From Harmothoe impar (lineage: Eukaryota; Annelida; Polychaeta; Phyllodocida; Polynoidae): a stretch of 64,000 nt of DNA. The position numbers were made by a program, and so were the translations under genes. The stretch is taken from NCBI GenBank assembly GCA_947462335.1, contig OX381714.1, forward strand, positions 54,233,800 to 54,297,799. Direction: 5' to 3'. Below the pieces are notes generated by a model that was not told the DNA's origin, did no database searches, and saw nothing but the letters and a program-made list of their open reading frames with translations. Position 1 is the stretch's first letter, and the number at the start of each line of letters is the position of its first letter. Positions 27,401 through 35,262 of this stretch are shown here, one piece after another.

Positions 27401-30400
27401 GAACGCGCGCCCATACGTCTGCATACTTGACCCATCGGCTGAACAGGCGTTTACCCTCGTTTTGAAGTTATCACGACTGTCCGGCATAAGAGCATAGAAT
27501 TTGGAGGAGATAAAGGAGTGGCTAGCTCCCGTATCTACTAAAAATTCGCCCGCCCTACCGGCCACAGTAACAGACACATACCACCGCCTCCCCCCCAGCG
27601 GAGACGGGTTTACAGTGAAGCGTTTGAAATCCTTCGGAGCAGCCAGATCAAGGCCATGTTTCTTCAAATGGTCGAAACATGGATGATCCGGGGAAAGCTG
27701 GGTACTCCCTACCCACACGGTGTCTGTGACAGCCGCAACTTCCTCGTTCCTATCCGTAATGGGCCTCCCTGCCTCATTGCCGGGCAACTGATGGACTGGA
27801 ATGTTAATCAGGCCGGCATCCGAGCCCCTCAAGCTCGAAGCCACCCCTGATTCCCTTCCTGTCTTCTGAATTTCACTAGGCTCTACCTCTCTGGTATGTT
27901 GGCGTACTTCATCTCCAGGGGTTGTCCGCTCGCCTTCTCGGACTACCCCCTCTAGTTTCCCTCCTTTCCGGGAACTTTCGGACTCGGAGCTGTACACTCC
28001 GCGGCAAAGTGACCGATCTCTAAGCACCTATAGCACTTAGCGGTCCTCCGATTGATCTTCCTTCTGTTAGGCTGTGTAGCCCCCTGAATGGAAGTCGTCA
28101 TCTTCTCAAACAGCGCTGTGAAAAACGCTGCGTCCATCACCGGAGCCTTCGGCTCTGATGACTCCCTTTTTGGAGGGGGGTTTCCACCCCCTTCCGGCTT
28201 CTTACTCTTCCACGGCGGTTTAGAGGAATTTCCATTCCTCTTGAACTGAGCCGCTGAAGCTATCGCCCCCTCCTCATCACTGCCCGAACCATCAGACTGT
28301 TCCGGAGAACATTCTATAATGGCCGAGGCCCGGGTAGGCATCCGGTCCCCTAACAGTGACTTTTTGAGAGCATGTATGTCGATGGCCTTAAAAAGGTCAT
28401 CTAGTGACGTATCTGCTCTCCACGTGTCATACACCGTTTGTTGTATGTCTGGGTCTCTCAGTCCGGCAACGAACTGAGAGAACAATTCCTTAGAAAATAA
28501 GGCATCATGGATTCCTGAAGCAGGGTGTACCTTCTTCAGGAGTCTCATCAATGCAAGTCCGAAAACCCTTGGAGCTTCGTTCTTGCCTTGCACACGCTTC
28601 TTAAAAGCGACCATCGGATCGATCCGTGCGGAATCTCCGTACAGGATGGTTCCGATTTCAACGAGCTGTTTGAAAGTTCCGCGGGGTCCGCATTCCTCTT
28701 TCCACTGCTCAACTGCCATGAGACCATCTCCCATGCGTAATCCCTTACAAACGTACGGGATTGCATCCTGTTGGTCCCACCCGCTGAGGTTTATATCCTC
28801 AACGGTGGCTCCCAACCAATCTTCCCAAGAATTCTTCTGCCAGTAGGGAAATGGCTCGCTAGCTATGCGTCTAGCAGCATTGGACGAACCTCTAATTTTA
28901 GAGGTTATCGCCAGACATTTAGAAATGGATGCTGACGCGTCCTTTTCCGCACCTACATTGTGCAATCCGATCCCCGCTATTGCGGGATTCGTATCGTACA
29001 ATTCTTGCAATTCTGTACTCAGCATTGTTCTTCTGGGAGCCTTCCTCGGACTCTTCGTACCAGGAGTCGCCCCCGGAGTAGCGCCCGTGGTTGGCACGCT
29101 ATTCTGTCTGTCCAGAAAAGCCTGGTAGGTCCCATACGACACTATGTCCGTAGTGGGGTCCACGCCTTGTCCGAACCACCAATTCTTCTCATGATCAGTC
29201 ATATACTGACACTGCTGGGCCAGAGCAAGCAATCGTTGATGCTCTGACTTCTCTTTTTCCAATTCCTTGGCCTGCTTCTCAGCCTCCTCCTCCTGCTGAG
29301 CTTTTTCCAGTTTAGCTTTAGCAGCCTCTCCGGCAGCTCGGAGCCCTTCCTTTCGAGCCCTCAGAACCGCCGCTTCCTGCTCCGCTAACTCCTCTGCGAG
29401 AGCAGCGTTCTCCTTCATTCGTTTCTGTTGCTGCTCTAAAGCAGCCTGCTGTTTGCGATACACGTCTCGCCTTTCCATTTCCAAGTTTTTCTGTTCCTGG
29501 AACAATATGTTTGCTTGGCATTCTCGCCATTGCAACAAACTTGAAGGAGTCAGGTCGGTTTTCGCCGCCTTATCCTGTTCGGCCGCTTTCTTCAAGCGTA
29601 CCGCGTCTAGTTCTTGCTCGTCCACTCTCAACTGCGATCGTGGACTCCGAACCAACTCCGACAATGGTCTTCCCCTGCCTACTGAGGCTAGACCGGTCGG
29701 GGCTGCAAATACCTGCTTTGGTATCGGACGGATACCACTGATCCCTACCCTCGGTGAGGAATCACTTCCCCTGCCTCTGCCCCTGGATCGTCCCACTCGG
29801 AGTGGTCGTCCCGGTGTTGAGGTTGACAAGGCAGGTTCAATGGTTACTCCACGTCCCATAGGCTGATTGGGAGTGTCTGTAAAGCTCATGTAATGGAGGC
29901 CTTCCGGACTACCATTATCCGCAGATGCGAATGAGGTACTGCTGTCTTGCATACTTTCTCGCGTCTCTGATAAAAACTGCTGTAAAGCAGTTCTTTTTGC
30001 TTTCAGAATGTCGCACTCCGTCACTAGACTTCAGCGGACCTCCTGTAAGTCCTCTGTGTCCCGAACAATGGCTGATCGGGCCCCTTCTGCTTCGTGGATT
30101 ACAGCGTCTCGGGCTGCCCAAATCTGGTTCAGCTCCGTGTTTGCCTCGGCAAACTCGGACCGGATCCCTCGTAGGTCCGCTTCTTTCTGATCGTATTCCG
30201 AACGGACTCTGCTGAGGGACTGTACCAGTTTTTCATTCTCCTCCAACAAGGTAGACAGCCTTGCGTCCTTTTCCTTGATTTTGGAAGCTCGGTGTGTGAC
30301 TGCACCTTCCAATGCAATCAAACTGCTTTTCCATTCATTGGATTGCTTCTGAATGGTCAACAATTCCATTTGAGCCATCTGTACACGTTCCTGCACTCGG

Positions 30401-31721
30401 GCCTCTCTCATGTCGTCAAAGCGACGCTCCTCCAACAGGGTAAACCTCCTCGGAGTCGGCGCGGCTGACCTCGACCCACCAACATTGAACAAGGACAAGT
30501 TCATTTCTTCTAATGAGCGGCTCATTATGGTAGGACCCCTGGGTCCTCGTGCTGCGTCTGTTCCGGATGGAACATTCGCCCTACTGTGGGTATCTGCCTC
30601 ATAACTGGCATCTAGCCCCTCCGGTGACAAGGCTGCTGCCTCATCAGGAGACCTCGCTGCTCCGTCCAGAGCCCGAGGTCTGTGCTACTGCACAGGCTAA
30701 CCTGCGTTTCACTCAGAACTGGTCACGGCACCAGTGTAATAAACGATACTTTGTATCTTTATGATATTGGTAGAGTATCAATTAAAGAACAAAGTCGACA
30801 CAGTTCGGATCAAGTGTTACAGGTTGCAATATCAGGTTTATTCAGAAAACCTAGACAAGCAGTCACTAAGTGTGCGAACTCCCTATAGAGTTCGGAACGG
30901 GTCAGTAGGCTAAGCAGCCGATATGATCACAGGGTCTCCTCTGCCAGCGTGGCTCAGAGTAACCGACGAGTACCGTCAGATGCCGGGTATATATAGGCAG
31001 CCAGCCTGCGTGCGCACACGCAGACCGGAAGCCTATAGCGACCTCTGTCCATACCCCAAGCCCGGGGTAGGTGTCGCCACCTACCGTCGGACTGAAGGGT
31101 TCGGACTGAGCTCGCAACACAGCATCCAACAGCACTCGTCATATAACAACCCCGTATAACCCTAGCCCCTACAATAGTTTAGTTATTAGGATTAATAAAT
31201 TACACATGTCAACATATGAAGTTGTATGGAGAGTGCCAGAAAGTCAAATGCCTCGACTTAGGCTTGTTTGTAATTTACCTTTACATTCATTAAATGAGCG
31301 ATTATTTATGTCTGTCACTAAATGTATCTCCATTTAAGGGTATAATACTATGCATTTCTCAGTTCTCACTTCTACCTGCAGGTGTTGGTCTGCTTGTGTG
31401 CTACACACTGTTTTTCTTGGAGATGGCGACCACCCTGCCCACTATCCATGCTCAGACTCCCCTTGTCGGTAAGAAGCAAATATCTTGTAATAATAGAATA
31501 ATTCAACCCTTACACAGTGTTACGAAACTCTCCTTGTATATACTGTGTGGTGACTTGTAACTTGAAAAATTGGATATACCCAGTAAACAAAAAACGTTAT
31601 ACAATATTTTGTAACGTTATTTAACGTCATGTAACGTTTCTCCAAGGCTCCTCACTATGGCATAACGTTATATACAATTTTAGAACGTTATTTTGACGTA
31701 AAATAACGTTTTTCTGCTGGG

Positions 31722-31789
<68 letters not shown>

Positions 31790-33688
31790 GTCTAAGCAAT
31801 GACCAGGAAATGACCCTGCAAAGACTTATGAAGCCGGGGCCATTTCTCTCCATGCCTCCCTACACATTACCCGCCACCCTTCCCACCTCCCAAGGTGTGA
31901 ATGTTCAAGGCAGGTTCATTTTTGGGGCTGCCTTACCCCTCTGCTTGTTATGTTATCCCATTGAATACACCTCTCTCTAGGCCTTTCTGGTGTGTTAGTA
32001 AAGAATACACATACAACTATAATTTAAAAAACAGTTTTCTCAGCTGCTATACTTCTGGTACCAAAGTTCTCCCGGATTTTACTAGATTATATTGTGTTTC
32101 TACTGATGGGGTGCTTTTTCCCTGTCACAAATTTGGCACACCAGTCACATTTGCATTCTTCTGAGAATAGAGAGATACTCTCTCCCATGTCTGGTGCAAG
32201 TATTTAGTATACTACTTAGAAAAATCATTGGGAGATATTTTGAAATACTAAATTGCTAATACATATAGTTCTCCTTCCATTTATGATGATTTCACAAAAG
32301 TGAAGGCAAATATCTAAAATATCCATTACAAAAAGGCACTTACTATGATTTAAGAGCAGGGTCATTTTCCACAATGGCTTCATAAGCCAGGGTGAGAAAT
32401 GACTACAGGTTCAAAAGTCGCTGGCATAGTCATTTTAAGGAGTTGCCTGCACCTGATATATATATATATATATGCTCTTCCAACTTAGACTAAATTGAGA
32501 CCTGCGGTCATTTAAAAATAGGCCACTATGGTATTTTATACAAGATCTAGTTTGTTGTGGCATTACCGGTCTCATTGTAAGAAATTGTAATTTTTTAAAA
32601 TTTATTTTATTGATTGAAATTGGCTATAGATCAGCTTTCGTCATCAATATATGATTTCTGTGATCTGTTCTCATCTAATCTATTCATGGACAAACCATTA
32701 TGAATGGTAAAGAACTTCAATCTTCTCATTTTCATTATAATGAATGTATAAACCAATTTTTGTTTTTTCTGCATAGAAATTTCAAAACTTTCCCTTGTGT
32801 AGTTTGCAAACAGAGCAGAATTTCATATTTATAATTGTTTCTGACTCTTCGCAGATAAGTACTACATGACAATGTATGTGCTGGTGGCTATGGCCATGGC
32901 CTTGTCTACACTGGTCTCCAACCTGGCCAGGAGAACTGTCACTTTCAGACATCCAACGGAAATTGTCAAAAAGGTGTTAAATTGTGACTCTTAGTCAAGA
33001 TAGTTATCAGATATAGTTCTCTCTTAAGAATTAACAAATATTTGAGCACCACTTTTTATGAAGTTGATTATTTTAGGTTTAAATATCTTTTATTGCAAGT
33101 AAGGTACATACAGTTTATTCCTGGTGTAGTTTTCATGAACAAGTGCAATCAAATTCTGTATTGGTAATGTTGTGTTGTACATTGTATGTTTATATATTTT
33201 GACCTTTCCTGTCTGATGGCTATTTGTTACAATTCAAAATAATTTTATGGAACGGGCTTTTCCCAATCTCAAGGAAATATAATATAATTTACACTGACCT
33301 GCAACAATCTGAATACAAGTACTAAATTTTCAAATCTTTTTAGATTATGTCCTATAATCAACCCAAATGATTATAATTACTGGTCACCTGTCCTTCAATC
33401 AGGTCAATGTTGAGTTTCCTCATTTGGTTCCAGGTGTTACTGAGCTGCCTCGGTCGCTGCCTGTGTGTGTCCTACTCCATGTATTCTGACCTGCCACCGG
33501 CTGAAGAAGACGCCCCAGATGTGAAAGTGACGGGGACAGGACGGGGCGCGATGCAGCGTCAGCCGCCCGCAGGGTCTGACATCAAGGAGTGGCTGCTGAT
33601 TGCCACAGTGGTGGACCGCCTCTTGTTCCTGGTGTACCTGGTGCTGAGTGTGGTCCTCACCATTATCATACTCTCTTGTCGTGGTTGA
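12481..33688 (+). CDS. Cys-loop (nAChR-like) ligand-gated ion channel subunit, copy 2
   Basis: Nine exons: 12481-12535, 17159-17298, 17509-17553, 17814-17923, 18241-18415, 19030-19303, 31382-31468, 32855-32973 and 33434-33688. They splice to 419 residues with the same phases as copy 1. It keeps the standard agonist-site residues: loop A Tyr115 (WSPDIVAYN), loop B Trp169 (FGSWTYDG), loop C Tyr/Cys214-Cys215/Tyr (QYPCCVEPY) and the loop D Trp. The Cys-loop is intact. M2 has the same unusual charge pattern as copy 1. Intron 6, between the M1/M2-start exon and the rest of M2, is about 12 kb because an 11.7-kb antisense gypsy-like element sits in it. Splice sites on both sides are intact, so the gene may still be expressed, but premature polyadenylation or splicing failure is possible. 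It lies about 3.1 kb downstream of copy 1. Confidence 0.88.
14672..14732. repeat. Hairpin copy of a CATGATGC...ATGCAG dispersed repeat
   Basis: ATGATGCACCAAT and ATTGGTGCATCAT form a palindrome in intron 1 of receptor 2. Related GCATGATGC...AATGCAGCAC sequences recur at about 12876, 37890, 41665-41788 and 55280-55350. Confidence 0.5.
14853..17062. mobile_element. 2.2-kb inverted-repeat element with TA duplications, intron 1 of receptor 2
   Basis: The ends CCCAGCTAGCA and TGCTAGCTGGG are exact inverted repeats flanked by TA (14851-14852 and 17063-17064). Both arms, about 1 kb each, are similar in inverted orientation. For example GCATAGGAA...TTTGCAGGCATTTTCCATTCC at 15299-15333 matches the complement near 16550-16610, and AAGAAGTTTTTACGTGTCCC near 14930 matches the complement near 16935. 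The centre is about 15830-16130. No transposase ORF is visible. It is consistent with a non-autonomous Tc1/mariner-type or foldback element. Confidence 0.75.
17159..18415 (+). other. Receptor 2 exons 2-5: extracellular ligand-binding domain
   Basis: Four exons match receptor 1 one for one in length (exon 2 is one codon shorter) and in phase. Exon 2 has an NTS sequon that copy 1 lacks, and exon 4 lacks the copy 1 NGT sequon. The loop A Tyr and loop B Trp are present. Protein identity to copy 1 in exon 2 is only about half by eye, far below the membrane exons. Confidence 0.85.
19030..19303 (+). other. Receptor 2 exon 6: loop C, M1 and start of M2
   Basis: The acceptor TTTCAG precedes 19030 and the donor is G|GTCAGT at 19304. 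The exon encodes loop C with the vicinal Cys pair, RRR, M1 and the PPGDQQK pore entrance. The 3' part is almost base-identical to receptor 1, and about 100 bp of the following intron is also recognisably homologous (6066-6230 versus 19304-19430). That indicates a segmental tandem duplication. Confidence 0.85.
19475..19802 (-). repeat. 3' LTR of element A (truncated, 328 bp)
   Basis: It matches 30735-31062 with one difference (A versus G in CTCT[A/G]TCC). The first about 111 bp of U3 are missing at the internal side, where LTR sequence passes directly into the third ORF. The TATA-like (19728-19735) and AATAAA (19577-19582, minus strand) motifs are kept. Confidence 0.85.
19694..23200 (-). CDS. 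Third ORF of element A: large protein with two C2H2-like zinc-binding motifs
   Basis: ATG at 23200 (the open frame begins slightly upstream at a GTG). The product is about 1170 residues and lies where env would be, but has no signal peptide or membrane segment. Numbered from the GTG: residues 130-270 are Lys/Pro/Thr-rich and disordered-looking. Residues 420-790 look globular and contain C718/C723 with H745/H749 and C759/C770 with H785/H790. Basic NLS-like stretches ([19 protein letters not shown]) follow, then a C-terminal coiled coil. About the last 35 residues are encoded by LTR sequence because of the 3' deletion, so the natural C-terminus is lost. I do not recognise the family. A nuclear or nucleic-acid-binding role is inference only. 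Confidence 0.7.
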   Translation of the reverse strand: MAEQQLRQSELSGHSEVASATEEHMDAQSPSGDELSQTLSELRVDPIVSPIRKSPSPEGSEDSGMLRGIAYSAVESNPSESTGHLSRMCSLSISPSLKKTVTRKLSMGGDSDSDTSRPRTRGGKGATRDRSRSADGKVSTKALKHVGVGKKPPGKDEPKKPDPKKPSTQGTKKADPKVATATVTKDPKTVTPKAPTPKVPKDQKKTDPKPAAKDQKKKGQTSGSTQAVKTPGPTKSNIPIPSKEKDTSKAAGTSAAPTSAVDVLSFSRELDNSSAVAATAAAMAGTSGHGGARPKTTTHPTETRTEETMDTSSAAHTVKVVQEVLSGITFQLPAPVEQRREVPVRVERPPAGATPVRVETPHQPAEPRLEPSHMDTSDEAGKLDQAAGGGSGGSGVPIIPPVQHEVWDKEDADVPSLLRGAILAQMSKEEIRSFDLVQMRTFRGLDILSDRFPTWFPAHVTAAMQGLSESAANARLVAETEGRPELIAALEYDMLLADEFKVVHNRREKRRHLTPAMRLARNMEKKTNESILNDTLEEEIVQQSTAATRTADTSRMEKASRRHQYLRETIRLTSLNAGQSPEEVDEVLKGLDKNTIPDNELQELVRTALRANAASGFQFFKPMCVNDCVKDKRSSKLPEEVGPDGLSDDEEWIKPDPLDKSVQLYHFELLEKVRTGSTKYHSLLQKTKLAWAMSRWHSFSKCPFKACRDIDETLEKPRTWPTKVRYARHVTRHHVRHFMRYDCLSVGSKGSKGCPNGGLFYTRADIIRHLAKFHSLALETAAERIQTAHAEVYSHFGTLVDKNDNLEVDFGTNEKGKVRVFYKVNPDRTYLHIPEGELYDEFEEYQQRTSTRKRRAPKRPDGSSEPTDPKKQKTDERQSVMEKADPGYKGPAFTSRTTDWKSGPQGRPPRPSLEDPNSSTGGSFVDEFPNLDLVPGGESQTLTQTGKDKASVKQKPKPKQTPDPPQETPEEGHLVLRLRGPPTFPPADFKSYEAGQEAFDRWQDNFHRLLTGLSQEVAMLSLDTVHHLHRSEVATQKAAAMESVQEERENARTERVAAKSERKKQKLAVKNAEEKLDHERRRFRDCFAHEMHEWDGTRAQIELWLQELTLAEAESDSEDEEAAAKSSPKDDSEAWGMDRGRYRLPVCVCARRLAAYIYPASDGTRRLL
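23201..23785 (-). other. Spacer between pol and the third ORF of element A
   Basis: This is 585 bp without a coding frame. It could hold a splice acceptor or internal promoter for the third ORF; none can be identified by eye. Confidence 0.4.
23786..28027 (-). CDS. pol: Pol polyprotein of element A (protease, RT, RNase H, integrase)
   Basis: This open frame of 1413 codons starts with a non-ATG codon and overlaps gag by 76 nt in the -1 frame, so it is expected to be made as Gag-Pol. Visible in order: aspartic protease (VDTGAS, residues 165-169; ILGLDF near 233), reverse transcriptase ([12 protein letters not shown] 585-588), RNase H (DTDAS 737-741), integrase zinc-binding residues (H982, H987, C1017, C1020) and the catalytic triad D1049, D1109, E1145 with 35 residues between the last two. 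All catalytic residues are present and the frame is unbroken. The C-terminus is basic (Lys/Arg-rich); no chromodomain was recognised. The protein copies element RNA into DNA and integrates it. Confidence 0.9.
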   Translation of the reverse strand: MLRDRSLCRGVYSSESESSRKGGKLEGVVREGERTTPGDEVRQHTREVEPSEIQKTGRESGVASSLRGSDAGLINIPVHQLPGNEAGRPITDRNEEVAAVTDTVWVGSTQLSPDHPCFDHLKKHGLDLAAPKDFKRFTVNPSPLGGRRWYVSVTVAGRAGEFLVDTGASHSFISSKFYALMPDSRDNFKTRVNACSADGSSMQTYGRAFIPVRIGGKEYVASPTIADIADDGILGLDFSALYDAVLNPGTGVLRIEHPYRAVEQCVLRQVSTVATVVQTVKIPPGQTCDVLVRSKGLRREEEAVVEPDVAMLGSIGLTGMDTLVGDGAWTVVPVSNPGLEPQYLKKDTVLGKVFTSEAVVSAGQVSMKGDPSPTPLSEGLEKMISETDLTDRMDLDSLRRLVVKYQDAWQVEGEPLGRTDKVLHSINTGDAQPFKMPYRRLPLGKKAVVEEQVKTMLEQKVIVPSTSPWSSPVQMVTKKDGSIRFCIDYRRLNGVTKKNAYPLPRIDETLDSLGGNQWFCTLDLQSGYWQIGMKEEDKEKTAFTSHIGLYQFELMPFGLCNAPATFEAMMETLLSDLLWRKCLVYLDDVIVFGKTFEECALNLGEVLERIRSNGLTLKPKKCELFRKSMVYLGRIISTEGVQADPAKLETVETWEVQKGPKDIRSFLGFCSYYRDFIPGFSRVSQPLQRLSHWTPGRKKEPFPWGMEQNEAFKEIKALFRTTPVLRYPTEKGHFILDTDASNESIGAALSQIQDGVEVPLAFASNSMNKAQRNYCTTKRELLAVVVYTKKFRHFLYGGNFTLRTDHSALRWLLNFKDAEGMIGRWLNHLSEFGLENSHIQHRAGTKHINADCLSRRPVRRCVRPECGDCGAHNAVVASVRLPYDGLLQNLLDWSTDTIRTYQMADPTIARLRELVPTGVCPVRPEISLENREMRRFLAQFHELEVRDSLLCRWKTCPGKRRVLQMVIPAAMRKDILYYCHGHSTSGHFGKKRSLERLSRRYYWPGMSGDLLRWIETCPACCLGKPGPGLGKLPLQQELFGVRFARIAVDIISGVKPTPKGNTCMMVVSDYYTKYTRVYPLEDHTAATCAEALVKGWILHLGAPLMLHSDQGREFESKLWAAMCHQLAICKTRTNPYRPQSDGQVERFNRTLIQVLKPLVNSHMDDWDDQCEFVVHAYNNTVHTSTNCTPNLLVFGEDLIMPADLVFGVVGISPEAPCTVLFVESLRERFKFAYETVRAHLLKAANWQKVGYDTGLKLRRFVVGDRVIRLHEPLCNVKLANNWDGPHTVVKCISQTTVLIQSEAGRIWTSHVARLRAWAGRELTPETEVEKGTSEAKFVPLEGVSADTPKRVVRKKPQKTVKKKVSAGEGRRARKTKIKAGVLVKNESPLARLREVNGKPVRRSPRLVARGAVT
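27917..27961 (-). promoter_or_regulatory. -1 ribosomal frameshift signal, gag/pol of element A
   Basis: The minus strand reads G GGA AAC (27961-27955) with codon phase exactly as required (X XXY YYZ), immediately followed by the gag TAG. After a 4-5 nt spacer comes a stem: 27949-27939 pairs with 27928-27918 (10 Watson-Crick pairs and one A-A mismatch, GGGGTAGTCCG with CGGACAACCCC) around a 10-nt loop. Pol is in the -1 frame and is open through this site. G GGA AAC is an established retroviral slippery sequence. Confidence 0.8.
27952..30525 (-). CDS. gag: Gag-like structural protein of element A, interrupted by an in-frame UGA
   Basis: The first ATG is at 30525. The frame meets TGA at 30033-30031 and then stays open to TAG at 27954-27952. 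The part before the stop is a charged coiled-coil region. The part after it has a Gln/Glu/Lys-rich coiled coil, a capsid-like region and a CCHC zinc knuckle ([14 protein letters not shown]) near the C-terminus, typical of retrotransposon nucleocapsid. There is no ATG close after the UGA; the longer downstream frame opens with GTG. The codon could be a CGA-to-TGA mutation or a programmed readthrough site. Gag proteins assemble cytoplasmic particles that package element RNA. Unusual for gypsy elements are the long coiled-coil segments before the capsid. Confidence 0.75.
30719..30733 (-). other. Primer-binding site of element A, tRNA-His-like
   Basis: The minus strand reads TGGTGCCGTGACCAG, one base after the LTR. 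The first 12 bases are complementary to the 3' end of metazoan tRNA-His (TCACGGCACCA, from memory of the family). Matching stops after that. Confidence 0.6.
30735..31173 (-). repeat. 5' LTR of element A (full length, 439 bp)
   Basis: It begins TGTA and ends TACA on both strands. A TATATATA box lies at 30988-30995 and an AATAAA signal (minus strand) at 30837-30842, about 150 bp downstream in element sense, consistent with U3-R-U5 organisation. It ends one base before the primer-binding site. Confidence 0.85.
31579..31721. mobile_element. Small TA-flanked MITE in intron 7 of receptor 2
   Basis: The ends CCCAGTAAACAAAAAACGTTA and TAACGTTTTTCTGCTGGG are inverted, flanked by TA at 31577-31578 and 31722-31723. 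The 143-bp interior repeats TAACGTT. The CCCAG end and TA duplication resemble the 2.2-kb element at 14853. Confidence 0.6.
31725..31786. repeat. (TA)n microsatellite
   Basis: About 31 uninterrupted TA units immediately follow the small MITE, in intron 7 of receptor 2. Confidence 0.9.
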
Positions 33689-34335
33689 GTCAGAGCTTCC
33701 AGTCACATATTATTTGGGATTTGTGCCAGAAAGTTAAGGTCCATGATACATGATATATCTATGAATACTTCCGAACTGAAACCTTCCTATATTGGGGTTT
33801 GATAAGTCAGTTGGCTCACTCATTAAACAAAGGTGTGTGACACCATATTCATTATACCCATTAGAGAGCTTTAGTATTATGTTGAGTGTATGTGAATGTT
33901 TAGGTCAAGGCCTACAAGTACATGTTTGAGTATCAGTACAAGTAAAGTTATTAAGACAGCATACCTGTATAGGTCTATCAACACTGAGGTGTGTGGTCAC
34001 AGCTTAGTAGAGAAACAACTTTATATAACAGGTTATTTACACAGCATTTAATTACTCTAGAGTCAATAAACTTGCACCACAGCTACTTACATACCTACTA
34101 ATCCTTTGGATTCCCTCATTATATTTATATATACATCAAATACGTTTATAAAATTAACTATAAATTATCACGTAGAAGCCACGGCTAGTATGCAGATTGC
34201 CAGTGCAGCTTATAGGATAGGGACAAAGTCAGGCTTCGGTTTATCTGCATGCTTTTAGATGTATAATACAGTACTAAAGTCGCTATAATCAGACCCACGG
34301 TCTAGGTGTGGCTAAATGTGATTTAGACTTATATG
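33689..34335. other. 3' flank of receptor 2 with a degraded MITE
   Basis: Contains a possible polyadenylation signal (34066-34071) and, at about 34150-34320, a diverged copy of the 5068-5289 MITE (CACGTAGAAGCCACGGCTAG). No gene seen. Confidence 0.4.
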
Positions 34336-34337
34336 TA

Positions 34338-35262
34338 CACTGTAAAAAAGGTGCTTAGATTTTAAACATGTTTAGGTCTAAACATGTTTAAAGTCTAAAC
34401 ATTTTACTAGGTTTGTGTTTTTGAATCCTTCTGTTTAGGAATTAAACACTTTTATTCTAAACACCTAAACATTTATGTGTGAATATGTTTAAATGTTTAG
34501 TATTTAAACAGTATGGATGATTGGTGTTTAGGTTGTAAACATGTAGTGTTTAGATCATAGTATATTAAAAACATACCAGATGGCAGCTCTGTGGTTGACT
34601 GTAGATTTTACAACCACGATCAACATTATTGCTGTTCTAAAAGTGCTTAAACCTGAGTAAATTAATTCAAATTTCATGGGATACAAAAAGATAAAAATAC
34701 ACATTGTAGGATTCAAGGGTAGAATGCTACTTCATGATGATCACGATGCAATAAAGCTACATCTGCTACATAGACACCTCTTTTAAAAACTGTAAGAATG
34801 GATAAAGCATTAAGTTCCCTAAAGGTCTGTTGTATTGACTCAAGGTTGTGTCTATATTAAAGTAGAGGCCTATGTGAAATAGCGATGCATGCACATTGGC
34901 AAATAGGGGGGGGGGGGGACTGCTAGAAGTCTCTTCCAGACACTACATATATATATATATAAATAAAATAAATTAGGAATTTATCAAAATATCAGTATCT
35001 AAACATGATAATAATCTACATGTGTCTAGACACACCACTTTCATCCGTAAACACTTGACATATAAATACAATAATAGGCTAAACTCTTGAAATCTAAACA
35101 CTTCATTTTTCTAAACACATTGGTTTAAACACATAAATTTCTAAGCATTGAGCTAAACATATTATTGATCTAAACATGTTTAGGAACATATTGTGTGGAC
35201 AAATACGGGGCAGGATTGTGTTTAGGATTGTGTTTAGGATCTAAACACCTTTTTTGCAGTGT
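34338..35262. mobile_element. MITE-like element rich in TCTAAACA/TGTTTAGA repeats
   Basis: The left end ACACTGTAAAAAAGGTGCTTAG and right end CTAAACACCTTTTTTGCAGTGT are inverted. The about 925-bp interior repeats the octamer TCTAAACA in both orientations at both ends. No ORF of interest. Confidence 0.6.

Larger units (their letters stand above)
19475..31173 (-). mobile_element. Gypsy-like LTR retrotransposon A, antisense in intron 6 of receptor 2
   Basis: This 11.7-kb element is flanked by ATAG (19471-19474 and 31174-31177). Read on the minus strand the order is 5' LTR (30735-31173), primer site, gag, pol by frameshift, a third long ORF, and a truncated 3' LTR (19475-19802). LTR ends are TGTA...TACA. 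The protease-RT-RNase H-integrase order and the zinc-knuckle Gag identify the Ty3/gypsy (Metaviridae-type) superfamily. The LTR copies differ at a single site over 328 bp by eye, so the insertion is probably recent. It carries an in-frame stop in gag and a deletion at the 3' end. Confidence 0.9.
31382..33688 (+). other. Receptor 2 exons 7-9: M2, M3, cytoplasmic loop and M4
   Basis: These exons lie downstream of the inserted retroelement. Exon 7 follows CTGCAG and completes M2. Exon 8 encodes M3. Exon 9 ends with TGA after SCRG. Exon 7 differs from copy 1 at only about 4 of 87 bases. A possible AATAAA signal lies at 34066-34071. Confidence 0.85.

Noticed and set aside
23786..28027. Element A or B as Copia, BEL or vertebrate-type retrovirus
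   Set aside because: Integrase follows RNase H, which excludes Copia order, and the RT motifs and zinc-knuckle arrangement fit Ty3/gypsy.
31063..31148. LTR of element A ending at CATATAACA (31148)
   Set aside because: That boundary gives no target duplication. Ending at CCTACA (31173) gives TGTA...TACA ends and a matching ATAG on both sides.
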